The notes under the pieces are model-generated. The model saw only the letters and a program-made list of their open reading frames with translations, did no database searches and was not told where the DNA came from. From contig NZ_PDYG01000030.1 in the NCBI RefSeq assembly GCF_002735305.1, forward strand, positions 1 to 64,000: DNA of 64,000 nt. The letters run 5' to 3'. The position numbers were made by a program, and so were the translations under genes. Shown piece by piece: positions 47,896 through 56,714 of this stretch (the stretch's first letter is position 1; every line of letters starts with the position of its first letter). Origin of the DNA: Agathobacter ruminis. Lineage in GTDB: Bacteria; Bacillota; Clostridia; Lachnospirales; Lachnospiraceae.

Positions 47896-49269
47896 ATGGC
47901 ACAATTATGGGGCGGCAGATTTACCAAAGAGACCGATCAACTTGTTTATAATTTTAATGCTTCCATTTCTTTTGATCAGAAGTTCTATCAAGAAGATATC
48001 ACAGGAAGTATGGCACATGTAAAAATGCTGACAAAACAGGGCATTCTCACTGAGGAAGAAGGAAAGCAGATTGCGCAGGGACTGCATGGAATTCTCGACG
48101 ATGTGAAAGCCGGCAGGCTCGAAATCTCCAATGCCTATGAAGATATTCACAGCTTTGTTGAGGCAACATTGATTGACCGGATCGGAGATGTCGGCAAAAA
48201 GCTGCATACCGGTAGAAGCCGCAACGATCAGGTTGCTTTGGATATGCGTATGTATACCCGTAAACAGGTGCAGGAGACGGATGAATTGTTAAAGTCTTTG
48301 CTGGAGACCATCCTTGGCATTATGAAAGAAAATCTGGATACCATTATGCCGGGATTTACCCATTTGCAAAAGGCACAGCCGATTACACTGGCGCACCATA
48401 TGGGTGCATATTTTGAAATGTTCCGCCGTGACAGAAGCCGTATGCATGATATCTATGAGCGCATGAATTATTGTCCGCTCGGATCCGGTGCACTTGCAGG
48501 AACCACATATCCGCTTGACCGTGAATATACCGCAGAACTTCTCGATTTTTACGGTCCGACCTTAAACAGTATGGACGGCGTGTCCGATCGCGATTATCTG
48601 ATTGAATTTTTGAATGCGCTTTCCATCGTGATGATGCATCTTTCCCGTTTCTCGGAAGAAATCATTATCTGGAATTCCAATGAATATCAGTTTGTGGAAA
48701 TTGACGACGCATACAGCACCGGAAGCAGCATTATGCCTCAAAAGAAAAATCCGGATATTGCAGAACTCGTGCGCGGCAAGACCGGACGAGTTTATGGAGC
48801 GCTGATGTCTCTTTTGACCACGATGAAGGGCATTCCGCTTGCATATAACAAAGATATGCAGGAAGATAAGGAACTGTCTTTTGATGCGATGGATAGCGCA
48901 AAAGGATGCATTGCATTATTTGACGGAATGTTAAAGACACTGACTTTCTGTAAGGACAATATGCGCAAATCTGCCAATAACGGATTTACCAATGCAACGG
49001 ATGCCGCAGATTATCTGGTGAAGCATGGCGTGGCATTCCGCGATGCACACGGAATTGTTGGACGTCTGGTGCTTTATTGCATCGAAAAGAATTGTGCCAT
49101 TGACGATCTGTCCATGGAGGAATTAAAGCAGATCAGTCCGGTTTTTGAAAATGATATTTATGATGCAATTTCAATGGAGACCTGTGTCAATACCAGATTG
49201 ACAATCGGCGCTCCATCCCGCACAGCAATGGAGCAGGTGATTGCAAAGTATGAAGACTATTTGAAATAA
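47896..49269 (+). CDS. argH: Argininosuccinate lyase
   Basis: Splits argininosuccinate into arginine and fumarate, the last step of arginine synthesis. 457 residues from ATG 47896 (MAQLWGGRFTK) after GAAAGGAG; a longer frame extends back into queH and is not the start. The signature GSSIMPQKKNPD is present, as are TGRSRNDQVALD and HLQKAQPITLAHH. argG is not next to it. Control by ArgR is plausible. Confidence 0.96.
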   Translation: MAQLWGGRFTKETDQLVYNFNASISFDQKFYQEDITGSMAHVKMLTKQGILTEEEGKQIAQGLHGILDDVKAGRLEISNAYEDIHSFVEATLIDRIGDVGKKLHTGRSRNDQVALDMRMYTRKQVQETDELLKSLLETILGIMKENLDTIMPGFTHLQKAQPITLAHHMGAYFEMFRRDRSRMHDIYERMNYCPLGSGALAGTTYPLDREYTAELLDFYGPTLNSMDGVSDRDYLIEFLNALSIVMMHLSRFSEEIIIWNSNEYQFVEIDDAYSTGSSIMPQKKNPDIAELVRGKTGRVYGALMSLLTTMKGIPLAYNKDMQEDKELSFDAMDSAKGCIALFDGMLKTLTFCKDNMRKSANNGFTNATDAADYLVKHGVAFRDAHGIVGRLVLYCIEKNCAIDDLSMEELKQISPVFENDIYDAISMETCVNTRLTIGAPSRTAMEQVIAKYEDYLK

Positions 49270-49339
49270 TATGGAATCGGATTGTGCATATTGAACAGAA
49301 AAACTGAAAAAAACTACATTTTTTCTATTTTCACATTCC

Positions 49340-49368
49340 TTGTTTTTTTAATCGGATTCCGATAATAT
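49340..49368 (+). promoter_or_regulatory. Promoter of asd
   Basis: TTGTTT (49340-49345), a 17 bp spacer, TAATAT (49363-49368). A palindrome fills much of the spacer. Confidence 0.5.
49351..49363 (+). promoter_or_regulatory. Candidate operator palindrome in the asd promoter
   Basis: ATCGGATTCCGAT, a perfect 6+1+6 palindrome lying in the promoter spacer. A related half copy, GGAATCGGATTG, is at 49273. I do not know a regulator with this site. Confidence 0.4.
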
Positions 49369-49425
49369 ATTATCTAACACAAAAACAGTTGTTCGCGACA
49401 GACGGACACGGAAAGAGGAAATCAA

Positions 49426-50517
49426 ATGAGTGAGAAATTAAAAGTTGGTATTTTAGGCGGAACCGGAATGGTTGGTCAAAGATTTATCTCTTTGCTGGAA
49501 AATCATCCATGGTTTGAGGTGACTGTGATTGCAGCAAGTCCGAGAAGTGCGGGCAAAACATATGAAGAAGCAATCGGTGATCGTTGGAAGATGGATACTC
49601 CGATGCCGCAGGCTGTTAAGAATATTGTGGTAAAGAATGTCAATGAGGTGGAGCAGGTTGCATCCGAAGTAGATTTCGTTTTCTCCGCAGTGGATATGTC
49701 CAAGGAAGAAATCAAAGCAATTGAGGAAGCGTATGCAAAGACTGAGACACCTGTTGTTTCCAATAACAGTGCACACCGCTGGACAAAGGACGTTCCGATG
49801 GTGGTTCCGGAAATCAATCCGGAACATATGGAAGTAATCAAATATCAGAGAGAGCGTCTTGGCACCAAGCGTGGATTCGTGGCAGTAAAGCCAAACTGCT
49901 CAATCCAGTCTTATGCACCGGTCCTGACCGCATGGAAAGAATTTGAACCATACGAAGTAGTTGTTTCTACTTATCAGGCAATCTCAGGTGCAGGCAAGAC
50001 TTTCAAGGACTGGCCGGAAATGGTTGGAAACATTATTCCGTTCATCGGTGGTGAAGAAGAAAAATCCGAGAAAGAGCCGCTTCGTGTATGGGGATATGTG
50101 GATGATGAGAAGAAGGAGATTGTTCCTGCAACCTCTCCGCTGATTACCGCACAGTGTATCCGTGTTCCTGTATTGAACGGTCATACCGCTTCGGTATTTG
50201 TAAAATTCAAGAAGCAGCCGACCAAGGAACAGCTGATTGAAAGGCTTCGCAGCTATTCGGGTGTTCCGCAGGAACTGAATCTGCCAAGTGCACCGAAGCA
50301 GTTTATCCAGTATCTCGAAGAGGATAACCGTCCACAGGTTGCGGAAGATGTCAATTACGAAAACGGAATGGGCATTTCGGTAGGCCGTTTGAGAGAAGAT
50401 ACAGTCTATGACTGGAAGTTCGTGGGACTTTCTCACAATACTGTTCGCGGCGCTGCCGGCGGAGCTGTATTATGTGCAGAACTTCTGAAAGCACAGGGAT
50501 ATATCACAAAAAAATAA
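49426..50517 (+). CDS. asd: Aspartate-semialdehyde dehydrogenase
   Basis: Reduces aspartyl phosphate to aspartate semialdehyde for lysine, threonine and methionine. 363 residues with the NADP loop GILGGTGMVGQR and catalytic C158 in the KPNCSIQSY context. This context marks the archaeal/fungal-type branch rather than the E. coli type. GAAAGAGGAAATC precedes the ATG. It is monocistronic, with a promoter bearing a palindrome and a strong terminator. With metA it feeds methionine synthesis. Confidence 0.95.
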   Translation: MSEKLKVGILGGTGMVGQRFISLLENHPWFEVTVIAASPRSAGKTYEEAIGDRWKMDTPMPQAVKNIVVKNVNEVEQVASEVDFVFSAVDMSKEEIKAIEEAYAKTETPVVSNNSAHRWTKDVPMVVPEINPEHMEVIKYQRERLGTKRGFVAVKPNCSIQSYAPVLTAWKEFEPYEVVVSTYQAISGAGKTFKDWPEMVGNIIPFIGGEEEKSEKEPLRVWGYVDDEKKEIVPATSPLITAQCIRVPVLNGHTASVFVKFKKQPTKEQLIERLRSYSGVPQELNLPSAPKQFIQYLEEDNRPQVAEDVNYENGMGISVGRLREDTVYDWKFVGLSHNTVRGAAGGAVLCAELLKAQGYITKK

Positions 50518-50541
50518 AAAGTCTTTTGATTTAAAAATTTT

Positions 50542-50573
50542 CAGGAAACTTCATAAGAAGTTTCCTGTTTTTT
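50542..50573 (+). terminator. Intrinsic terminator after asd
   Basis: Arms CAGGAAACTTC and GAAGTTTCCTG with a 4-base loop, then T to 50573. Confidence 0.93.
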
Positions 50574-50574
50574 A

Positions 50575-50603
50575 TTGTGAAAAAAATTAAAAAATGATAT
50601 AAT
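50575..50603 (+). promoter_or_regulatory. Promoter of the ATPase-like gene
   Basis: TTGTGA (50575-50580), a 17 bp spacer, TATAAT (50598-50603) with extended -10 TGA, directly after the asd terminator. Confidence 0.75.
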
Positions 50604-50642
50604 TTTCGATGCGTTAAGCAAGTTGTTTGGAGGATAAATAAA

Positions 50643-52004
50643 ATGATAGTAAAAACGGCAGAATTGAAAAGATTAGAGGCTTTATATGAACAAAATGGCA
50701 ATCAGCTGGTGTTCTTATATGGCAAAAAAGATTCAGAAAAGAGCAATCTGATGAAAGAATTTATCAAAGACAAGCGGTTTTTCTTTTATCATGCGCGCCG
50801 CGCGTCTGAAAAAGCTCAGCTTGCCATGATGGGGGATGAAATTGCACGCCAGTATGGTGTTCATTTACAGGAACAGACTTATCGCGAATATTTCAAACGC
50901 GTGAAGAGCAACGGACCGAGCAAACTCGTAATTGTCATTCAGGAAGCACATCATATCATGAAAAAGGATGAGACGTTCTGGGAGGCAATTGTTGAATTGA
51001 AAGAGCGCAAATTGTATCCGGGTCCGGTGATGATTATTTTGACAAGTTCATCGATTGTATGGGCGGAGCAGACGGTGCTTGCAGAGCATTCTAAGATGAA
51101 GCAGGCCTTTTCGGATGTACATAAGATGACGGACTGGTCTTTCCTTGATGTGGTACGCGCATTTCCTGAGATGTCTGTCAGCGATACGGTTTCGCTGTAT
51201 GGCGTTTTGGGCGGTGTTCCGGGCTATTTGAGCCGTTGGAACCGCAAAAAGAATTTTAAGCAGAACATCTGCGATCTGGTTTTGACAGAAGGCGGATATC
51301 TGTATGAGGCCGCAGAGAATATTATCTCTGCCGAATTGCGTGAACTTGCAGTTTACAATACCATTCTGTCCACGATTGCGTCCGGCAAAGACAAATTGAA
51401 CGACTTGTATGAGGAAACCGGATTTTCCCGCGCAAAAATCAGTGTTTATATGAAAAATCTTGCGCAATTCGATATCATCGAAAAGCAGCAATCCGTAGAA
51501 ACAGGCGGAATGGATCAGGCGAAAAAAGGTGTTTACCGGATTTCGGATACCTTTGTCAATTTCTGGTATCGCTTTGTATATCCGCATCTTTCCGATCTGC
51601 AAATCCTTTCTGCGTCTGATTTTTATGACAAATATATTGCAAAGAATCTGGATGCTTATCTGAATCGCTACTTCATCGAGGTATGTAAGGAGTATTTGTC
51701 ACTCCTGAATCAGATGAAGCGTTTGCCGATTGATATCAGCAAAATGGGAAGCTGGATTGGCAAGAACGGCAATATTGATATTATTGCAAAAAGTACCGAC
51801 AGACGGATGATTGTCGGTCTGTGTAACTGGGAAAAGCTGGTTATGACTGTGGATATGCTTGAAGAATTAAAGAAAACTATGGCGCTTGCACGCGTCAGTG
51901 CAGATCATATCTATCTGTTTTCCGCAAAAGCATTCGATCCACAGCTGGTACAACTTGCCAAAGAAGATGCGACTCTTGAATTGATTGATATGAGAGAACT
52001 CTAA
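50643..52004 (+). CDS. Catalytically degenerate AAA ATPase with DUF234-like C-terminus
   Basis: 453 residues in the layout of the archaeal-type AAA ATPase/DUF234 family: an ATPase domain (about 5-210), a winged helix (about 235-290) and a PD-(D/E)XK-like C-terminal domain (about 300-453). The catalytic motifs are altered. The P-loop reads GKKDSEKS (27-34), with E32 where the family has Gly. Walker B is VIVIQE, with Q100 for Asp. In the nuclease-like domain the usual GECKW reads GLCNW (393-396). The frame is intact and well translated, so it is not a pseudogene; a binding or scaffold role is inferred. It sits 35 bases before topB. Confidence 0.8.
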   Translation: MIVKTAELKRLEALYEQNGNQLVFLYGKKDSEKSNLMKEFIKDKRFFFYHARRASEKAQLAMMGDEIARQYGVHLQEQTYREYFKRVKSNGPSKLVIVIQEAHHIMKKDETFWEAIVELKERKLYPGPVMIILTSSSIVWAEQTVLAEHSKMKQAFSDVHKMTDWSFLDVVRAFPEMSVSDTVSLYGVLGGVPGYLSRWNRKKNFKQNICDLVLTEGGYLYEAAENIISAELRELAVYNTILSTIASGKDKLNDLYEETGFSRAKISVYMKNLAQFDIIEKQQSVETGGMDQAKKGVYRISDTFVNFWYRFVYPHLSDLQILSASDFYDKYIAKNLDAYLNRYFIEVCKEYLSLLNQMKRLPIDISKMGSWIGKNGNIDIIAKSTDRRMIVGLCNWEKLVMTVDMLEELKKTMALARVSADHIYLFSAKAFDPQLVQLAKEDATLELIDMREL

Positions 52005-52039
52005 TTTTGATTTCAAAATAAAAATCAAGAGAGGAAGCA

Positions 52040-55000
52040 ATGGGCAAAAAGTTAATCATTACCGAGAAACCGTCGGTGGCGCGGGAGTTTGCGGCTGTAT
52101 TGCATGTAAACGGTCGCCAGGACGGTTATATCGAAAATACGGAATATGTAATTTCCTGGTGCGTCGGTCATCTCGTGGGACTGGTTTATCCGGAAGATTA
52201 CGATTTAAAATACAAAGAATGGAAGCTGGAAGACTTACCTTTTTTACCGAAAGATTACAAATATCATGTCATTGAGAGCGTGTCCAAGCAATATGATATT
52301 GTGCATGGACTGCTGCAAAGAGAAGACATTGATACGGTTTACTGGGCCGGTGATGCCGGAAAAGAAGGACAAACCATCGAGGAAAACATTCGCAATTACG
52401 GAGGGGTGCGTGAAGGCATGAAAGAGCTCCGTGTCTGGATTGATTCCCAGACGGAGGAGGAAATTCTGCGCGGAATCCGTGAGGCGCGTCCGATGGAGGA
52501 TTATGCGAATCTCGGATTGTCCGGAATCATGCGAACAATCGAGGATTATGCGATGGGAATTAATTTTTCCCGCGTGATGTCGGTCAAATACGGAAGACTG
52601 TTGAACAATGCTGCGGCTACCCACAAATATGCCGCAATTGCGGTCGGCCGTGTCATGACCTGTGTACTTGGCATGGTAGTCATTCGCGAGCGGGAAATCC
52701 GCAATTTTAACGGCACTCCGTTTTATCGTGTTATAGGACGCTTTACCGATGCGGGAATCATCGGAGAATGGAAAGCAGTCGAGGGCTCCCGCTATTTTGA
52801 GTCGCCGCTGCTCTATAAGGAGAATGGCTTTAAAGAAGAGGCAACAGCGCAAAAGCTGATTGGCGAATTGGTGGGCAAAGAGGCGCATGTGGATTCCATC
52901 GAGCGCTTTACCTCGCGCAAAAAGGCACCGCTGTTATTCAATCTCGCGGAATTGCAGGCGGAATGTACAAAGAGATTTAAGATTTCGCCGGATGAGACAC
53001 TCAATGTGGCGCAGTCCTTATATGAAAAGAAGCTGACCACCTATCCGCGTACGGACGCACGTGTGCTCTCGACGGCAATTGCAGGCGAAATCGGCAGGAA
53101 TATCAGTCGGCTGAAGGGCTATGAACCGACTGCCCAATATTGTGAAACGATTATGCAAAAGCATTTGCATGCGCAGATTGCGAATTCGCAATATACAGAC
53201 GACAGCAAAATTACGGATCACTATGCGATTATTCCAACCGGACAGTTGACGGAACTGTCCCACTTAAATGAGTTGGAAGCAAAAGTATTTGATATGATTG
53301 TCCGCAGATTTTTGAGCATTTTTTATCCGGCTGCGGAATATGACAATGTGAAATTATGTATTAAGGCAGATACGGAATCGTTCTTTGCTTCGGCAAAGAC
53401 CCTTAAAAATCCGGGATATCTCGAAATCGCAGGACTTCCAAAGAAAAAAGAAGGCGATGCAAAGGAAGAGAATGCGGAGAACGAGGAGGATACGGAAGAC
53501 AAAACCGATCCGGAAGCATTGTTAAAGCTGGCGGAATCTCTGCAAAAAGGAGATACGGTTTCTGTTGGTGGATATGAAATCGGATTCGGAAAGACGTCTC
53601 CACCGAAGCGATATACCTCAGGTTCCATGGTGCTTGCCATGGAAAATGCCGGACAGCTGATTGAAGACGAAGAATTGCGTGCACAGATCAAAGGTTCCGG
53701 AATCGGTACCTCCGCGACACGTGCGGAAATCATCAAGAAACTGGTTGATATCGGATATCTGAATCAGAATAAGGCACAGATTTTGACCCCTGCCAAATTC
53801 GGAGAAATGGTATTTGAAGTGGTATCCATGACGGTACCTGCATTGTTAAATCCCAAGATGACGGCATCCTGGGAAAAAGGACTTGACGGCATCACAAACG
53901 GTACCGTGGAATATCTGGAATATCGCACCAAACTGGAAAAATTCATCCATGATGAGACCGTCAAGATGATCGGGCAGAATATTGAGTCAGACCTCGCTGA
54001 ACGCATCAGCAATTTTGCGGATCGTGATGGAAAAGGCGCAGGTGCAAGACGCAAAATCGGCGTGTCCTGCCCGCTTTGCGGAGGCGATATTGTGACGACA
54101 CCGTTCGGAGTGGGCTGCTCCAATTACAAACCGGACAAAAGCGGATGTAATTTTAATATCGGAGAAATTGCCGGTGTGACCTTGTCGGATGGACAATACA
54201 AAGATCTGATTGAAAAAAACAAGACCGATGTCGTCAAGGGATTTGTTTCAAAAAAAGGAAGTCGGTTTGATGCTGCACTTGTCATGACATGGGAAGAAGG
54301 CGAACAGAAGCGCTATCATATTGATTTTGCTTTTGAAGATGTCCGCCCGGAACCGATGGAGGATCTGAACTGCCCATGGTGTGGCGCACCGATGTGCAAG
54401 ACCCATTTCGGTTATCGATGCAGCAATTATGTCAAAGAAGGCGAAGGCTGTAAATTCTCAGTCGGAGAGATTGCAGGCAAGACGATTCCGGAAGCCGTAT
54501 TCCGCCAGCTATTGACGGAAAAGCGCACGGATACCATTCGCGGATTCAAATCCAAGAACGGTAAAAAGTTTGATGCCTGTCTGGTTTTAAAGAAAAATGA
54601 ACAGGGGCAGGAAGAAATTGTCTTTGACTTCGAAAATGTCGAAGAGCAGATCATCAAAGATGTGACCTGCCCATGGTGCGGAGGTGCCATCAAAAAGACA
54701 CCGTTTGGATTCGGATGTGACAATTACAGACGCGATGATGAGAACAGCTGTCGGTTTTCAGTCGGGGAAATTGCCGGTAAAAAACTGACGGAAGCCAATC
54801 TGCGTCAGCTGTTGACGGAAAAGCACACGGATACCATTCGCGGATTCAAATCCAAAAACGGAAAGAAATTCGATGCCTGCCTGATGCTAAAGCCGGATGA
54901 GAATCAAAAAGAACAGATTGTTTTTGACTTTGAGCATGTCGAAGATAAAATACTTGATGTGCCATGCCCGTCCTGCGGCGGCAAAGTGATTGTGACACAA

Positions 55001-55945
55001 TACGGCTACCGATGCAGCAATTATGTCAAAGAGGGCGAAGGCTGTAAATTTTCCGTAGGGGAACTGTGCGGCAAATCGCTGAACGAAAAGCAGATGAAAC
55101 AGCTGATCGAGGAGGGCAGAACCGAGACAATCCGGGGCTTTAAATCAAAGTCAAAAAAGAAATTTGATGCGCGCATCGCACTTTCGAAGGATGAAGACGG
55201 TAAAGTGACGGGGCTGAAATTTGACTTTGACGACCTCGAGCCAAAACTGGTCAAAGATGCGAAATGCCCGAAATGCGGGGGCAATATTGCGATTATGCCG
55301 TGGGGATATTCCTGCGTCAACCGGAAAAGAAATCCGGAAGAATCGACATGCGATTTCCGCGTAGGTGAGATTGCATCCGTAAAATTAAAAGAAAATCAGT
55401 TGCTGGAACTTTTGACACTCAAAAAGACAGCACCAATCGAAGGTTTTGTCGCAAAGACCGGAATCAAATTTGCTGCCGGTTTGAAACTGACAGATGAAGG
55501 AGAAATTAAATTTGATTTTCCGGAGAAGCCAAAGCCGGTTGATTCCGAAATAGAATGTCCGTCCTGCCATCAAAAGATGAAGCGCGGTCAATGGCAATAT
55601 GAATGCGAATGCGGTACAAAATTCTGGCATACCATAGGCAAACAGGAACTGTCAGAACAGGTTGTTGCAGAAATTCTTGCCAACGGGAAGTCTTCGAAAA
55701 AGATTGTCGGATTTTGCTCCAAAGCAGGAAATATCTTTGATGCCTGCCTCAAATGGGAAAATGGACAAATCGGATACGACTTTGAAAGTGAAGGAGACGG
55801 CTTTATGGATGCGCAGGGCAATCCTGTTGTGCGCGAAACAACGGCGGAGACTACGCCGTTTGGTCCGGTCAATGAACAGGATATGAATGAAATTTCGGAG
55901 ATGATAGAGCAAATGCATCGCGAAGAAGAGGAAGGTAATGAATAA
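52040..55945 (+). CDS. topB: Topoisomerase III-like protein with six C-terminal zinc-ribbon repeats
   Basis: A type IA topoisomerase of 1301 residues, about twice the usual TopB. A Toprim domain (about 1-150, EKPSVAREFAAVL) comes first, then the cleavage/strand-passage core with active Y335 (LTTYPRTDARVL), ending near residue 670. The rest is six repeats of about 100 residues whose first cysteines are C677, C778, C877, C976, C1076 and C1173. Each repeat is a four-Cys ribbon, a GEIAG segment and an RGFKSKNGKKFDACL-like segment. An acidic tail ends the protein. The first base of the next gene overlaps its stop. Confidence 0.92.
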   Translation: MGKKLIITEKPSVAREFAAVLHVNGRQDGYIENTEYVISWCVGHLVGLVYPEDYDLKYKEWKLEDLPFLPKDYKYHVIESVSKQYDIVHGLLQREDIDTVYWAGDAGKEGQTIEENIRNYGGVREGMKELRVWIDSQTEEEILRGIREARPMEDYANLGLSGIMRTIEDYAMGINFSRVMSVKYGRLLNNAAATHKYAAIAVGRVMTCVLGMVVIREREIRNFNGTPFYRVIGRFTDAGIIGEWKAVEGSRYFESPLLYKENGFKEEATAQKLIGELVGKEAHVDSIERFTSRKKAPLLFNLAELQAECTKRFKISPDETLNVAQSLYEKKLTTYPRTDARVLSTAIAGEIGRNISRLKGYEPTAQYCETIMQKHLHAQIANSQYTDDSKITDHYAIIPTGQLTELSHLNELEAKVFDMIVRRFLSIFYPAAEYDNVKLCIKADTESFFASAKTLKNPGYLEIAGLPKKKEGDAKEENAENEEDTEDKTDPEALLKLAESLQKGDTVSVGGYEIGFGKTSPPKRYTSGSMVLAMENAGQLIEDEELRAQIKGSGIGTSATRAEIIKKLVDIGYLNQNKAQILTPAKFGEMVFEVVSMTVPALLNPKMTASWEKGLDGITNGTVEYLEYRTKLEKFIHDETVKMIGQNIESDLAERISNFADRDGKGAGARRKIGVSCPLCGGDIVTTPFGVGCSNYKPDKSGCNFNIGEIAGVTLSDGQYKDLIEKNKTDVVKGFVSKKGSRFDAALVMTWEEGEQKRYHIDFAFEDVRPEPMEDLNCPWCGAPMCKTHFGYRCSNYVKEGEGCKFSVGEIAGKTIPEAVFRQLLTEKRTDTIRGFKSKNGKKFDACLVLKKNEQGQEEIVFDFENVEEQIIKDVTCPWCGGAIKKTPFGFGCDNYRRDDENSCRFSVGEIAGKKLTEANLRQLLTEKHTDTIRGFKSKNGKKFDACLMLKPDENQKEQIVFDFEHVEDKILDVPCPSCGGKVIVTQYGYRCSNYVKEGEGCKFSVGELCGKSLNEKQMKQLIEEGRTETIRGFKSKSKKKFDARIALSKDEDGKVTGLKFDFDDLEPKLVKDAKCPKCGGNIAIMPWGYSCVNRKRNPEESTCDFRVGEIASVKLKENQLLELLTLKKTAPIEGFVAKTGIKFAAGLKLTDEGEIKFDFPEKPKPVDSEIECPSCHQKMKRGQWQYECECGTKFWHTIGKQELSEQVVAEILANGKSSKKIVGFCSKAGNIFDACLKWENGQIGYDFESEGDGFMDAQGNPVVRETTAETTPFGPVNEQDMNEISEMIEQMHREEEEGNE
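54068..55780 (+). repeat. Six in-frame repeats in topB
   Basis: Six units of roughly 300 bases encode the zinc-ribbon repeats. Units 2 and 3 are close at the DNA level (matching stretches near 54525 and 54825). Unit 5 has diverged and unit 6 is shorter. Confidence 0.85.
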
Positions 55946-56619
55946 TGGAAAACGCAAAGATTTCTCATTTGTATGATTTAACAAAAACAATTGCGGGAGA
56001 ATATCTTGCACAATTTGAATATCCGTGGGAGGCGCTGGCCGGAATCAGTGATTTTATTCTCGAACTCGGTCCGAAGCTGGACCCTGAACGCTTCGAGCAA
56101 AAGGAGGAGAATATCTGGATCGCCAAAAGTGCAACCGTTGCTGAAACTGCATGCCTGAACGGGCCGCTCATTATCGATGAGGAGGCCGAAATCCGCCACT
56201 GTGCCTATGTGCGCGGAAGCGCCATCATCGGAAAAGGCTCGGTAGTCGGCAATTCCACAGAAATCAAAAATGATATCATTTTTGACACCGTACAGGTGCC
56301 GCATTATAATTATGTTGGCGACTCGATTCTGGGATACAAATCCCATATGGGAGCCGGATCGATTACCTCGAATGTCAAGAGCGACAAATCGCTTGTGGTA
56401 ATCAAGGATGCCTATGATACGAAAGAGGAACTGCCGACAAATCGAAAGAAGGTTGGTGCCATGCTCGGCGACTATGTGGAAGTGGGCTGCAACAGTGTTT
56501 TGAATCCGGGTACGGTCATCGGAAGAGGATGTCAGATTTATCCACTCAGCCGTGTACGCTTTGTGATTCCTGAAAATCATATTTTTAAGGATGAAAAAAA
56601 TGTAGTGGAAAAGCACTAA
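55945..56619 (+). CDS. Hexapeptide-repeat (left-handed beta-helix) protein, GlmU-like
   Basis: 224 residues. The N-terminal third is helical; from about residue 70 hexapeptide repeats build a left-handed beta-helix (PLIIDEEAEIRHCAYVRGSA, IIGKGSVVGNST). It resembles the acetyltransferase half of GlmU-type nucleotidyltransferases, without a pyrophosphorylase domain. Acyl-CoA-dependent transferase activity on a sugar nucleotide is likely but the substrate is not determinable. The ATG overlaps the topB stop by one base (TAATG). Confidence 0.82.
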   Translation: MENAKISHLYDLTKTIAGEYLAQFEYPWEALAGISDFILELGPKLDPERFEQKEENIWIAKSATVAETACLNGPLIIDEEAEIRHCAYVRGSAIIGKGSVVGNSTEIKNDIIFDTVQVPHYNYVGDSILGYKSHMGAGSITSNVKSDKSLVVIKDAYDTKEELPTNRKKVGAMLGDYVEVGCNSVLNPGTVIGRGCQIYPLSRVRFVIPENHIFKDEKNVVEKH

Positions 56620-56634
56620 CATACCAAAAAAACC

Positions 56635-56663
56635 TAGACAGACTTTGAAAATAAAAGTATAAT
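56635..56663 (+). promoter_or_regulatory. Promoter of the NifU-like/GGGtGRT operon
   Basis: TAGACA (56635-56640), a 17 bp spacer, TATAAT (56658-56663). Flanking it, ACAGACT (56638-56644) and AGTCTGT (56669-56675) form an inverted repeat around the -10. Confidence 0.75.
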
Positions 56664-56714
56664 AACCACAGTCTGTTAAAAAGATAACAACATAATATCG
56701 AAAGGAGTCTTAAC

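Noticed and set aside
50537-50551. CodY-box-like sequence (two mismatches)
   Set aside because: It overlaps the asd terminator stem, downstream of the gene; the resemblance is a by-product of the hairpin.
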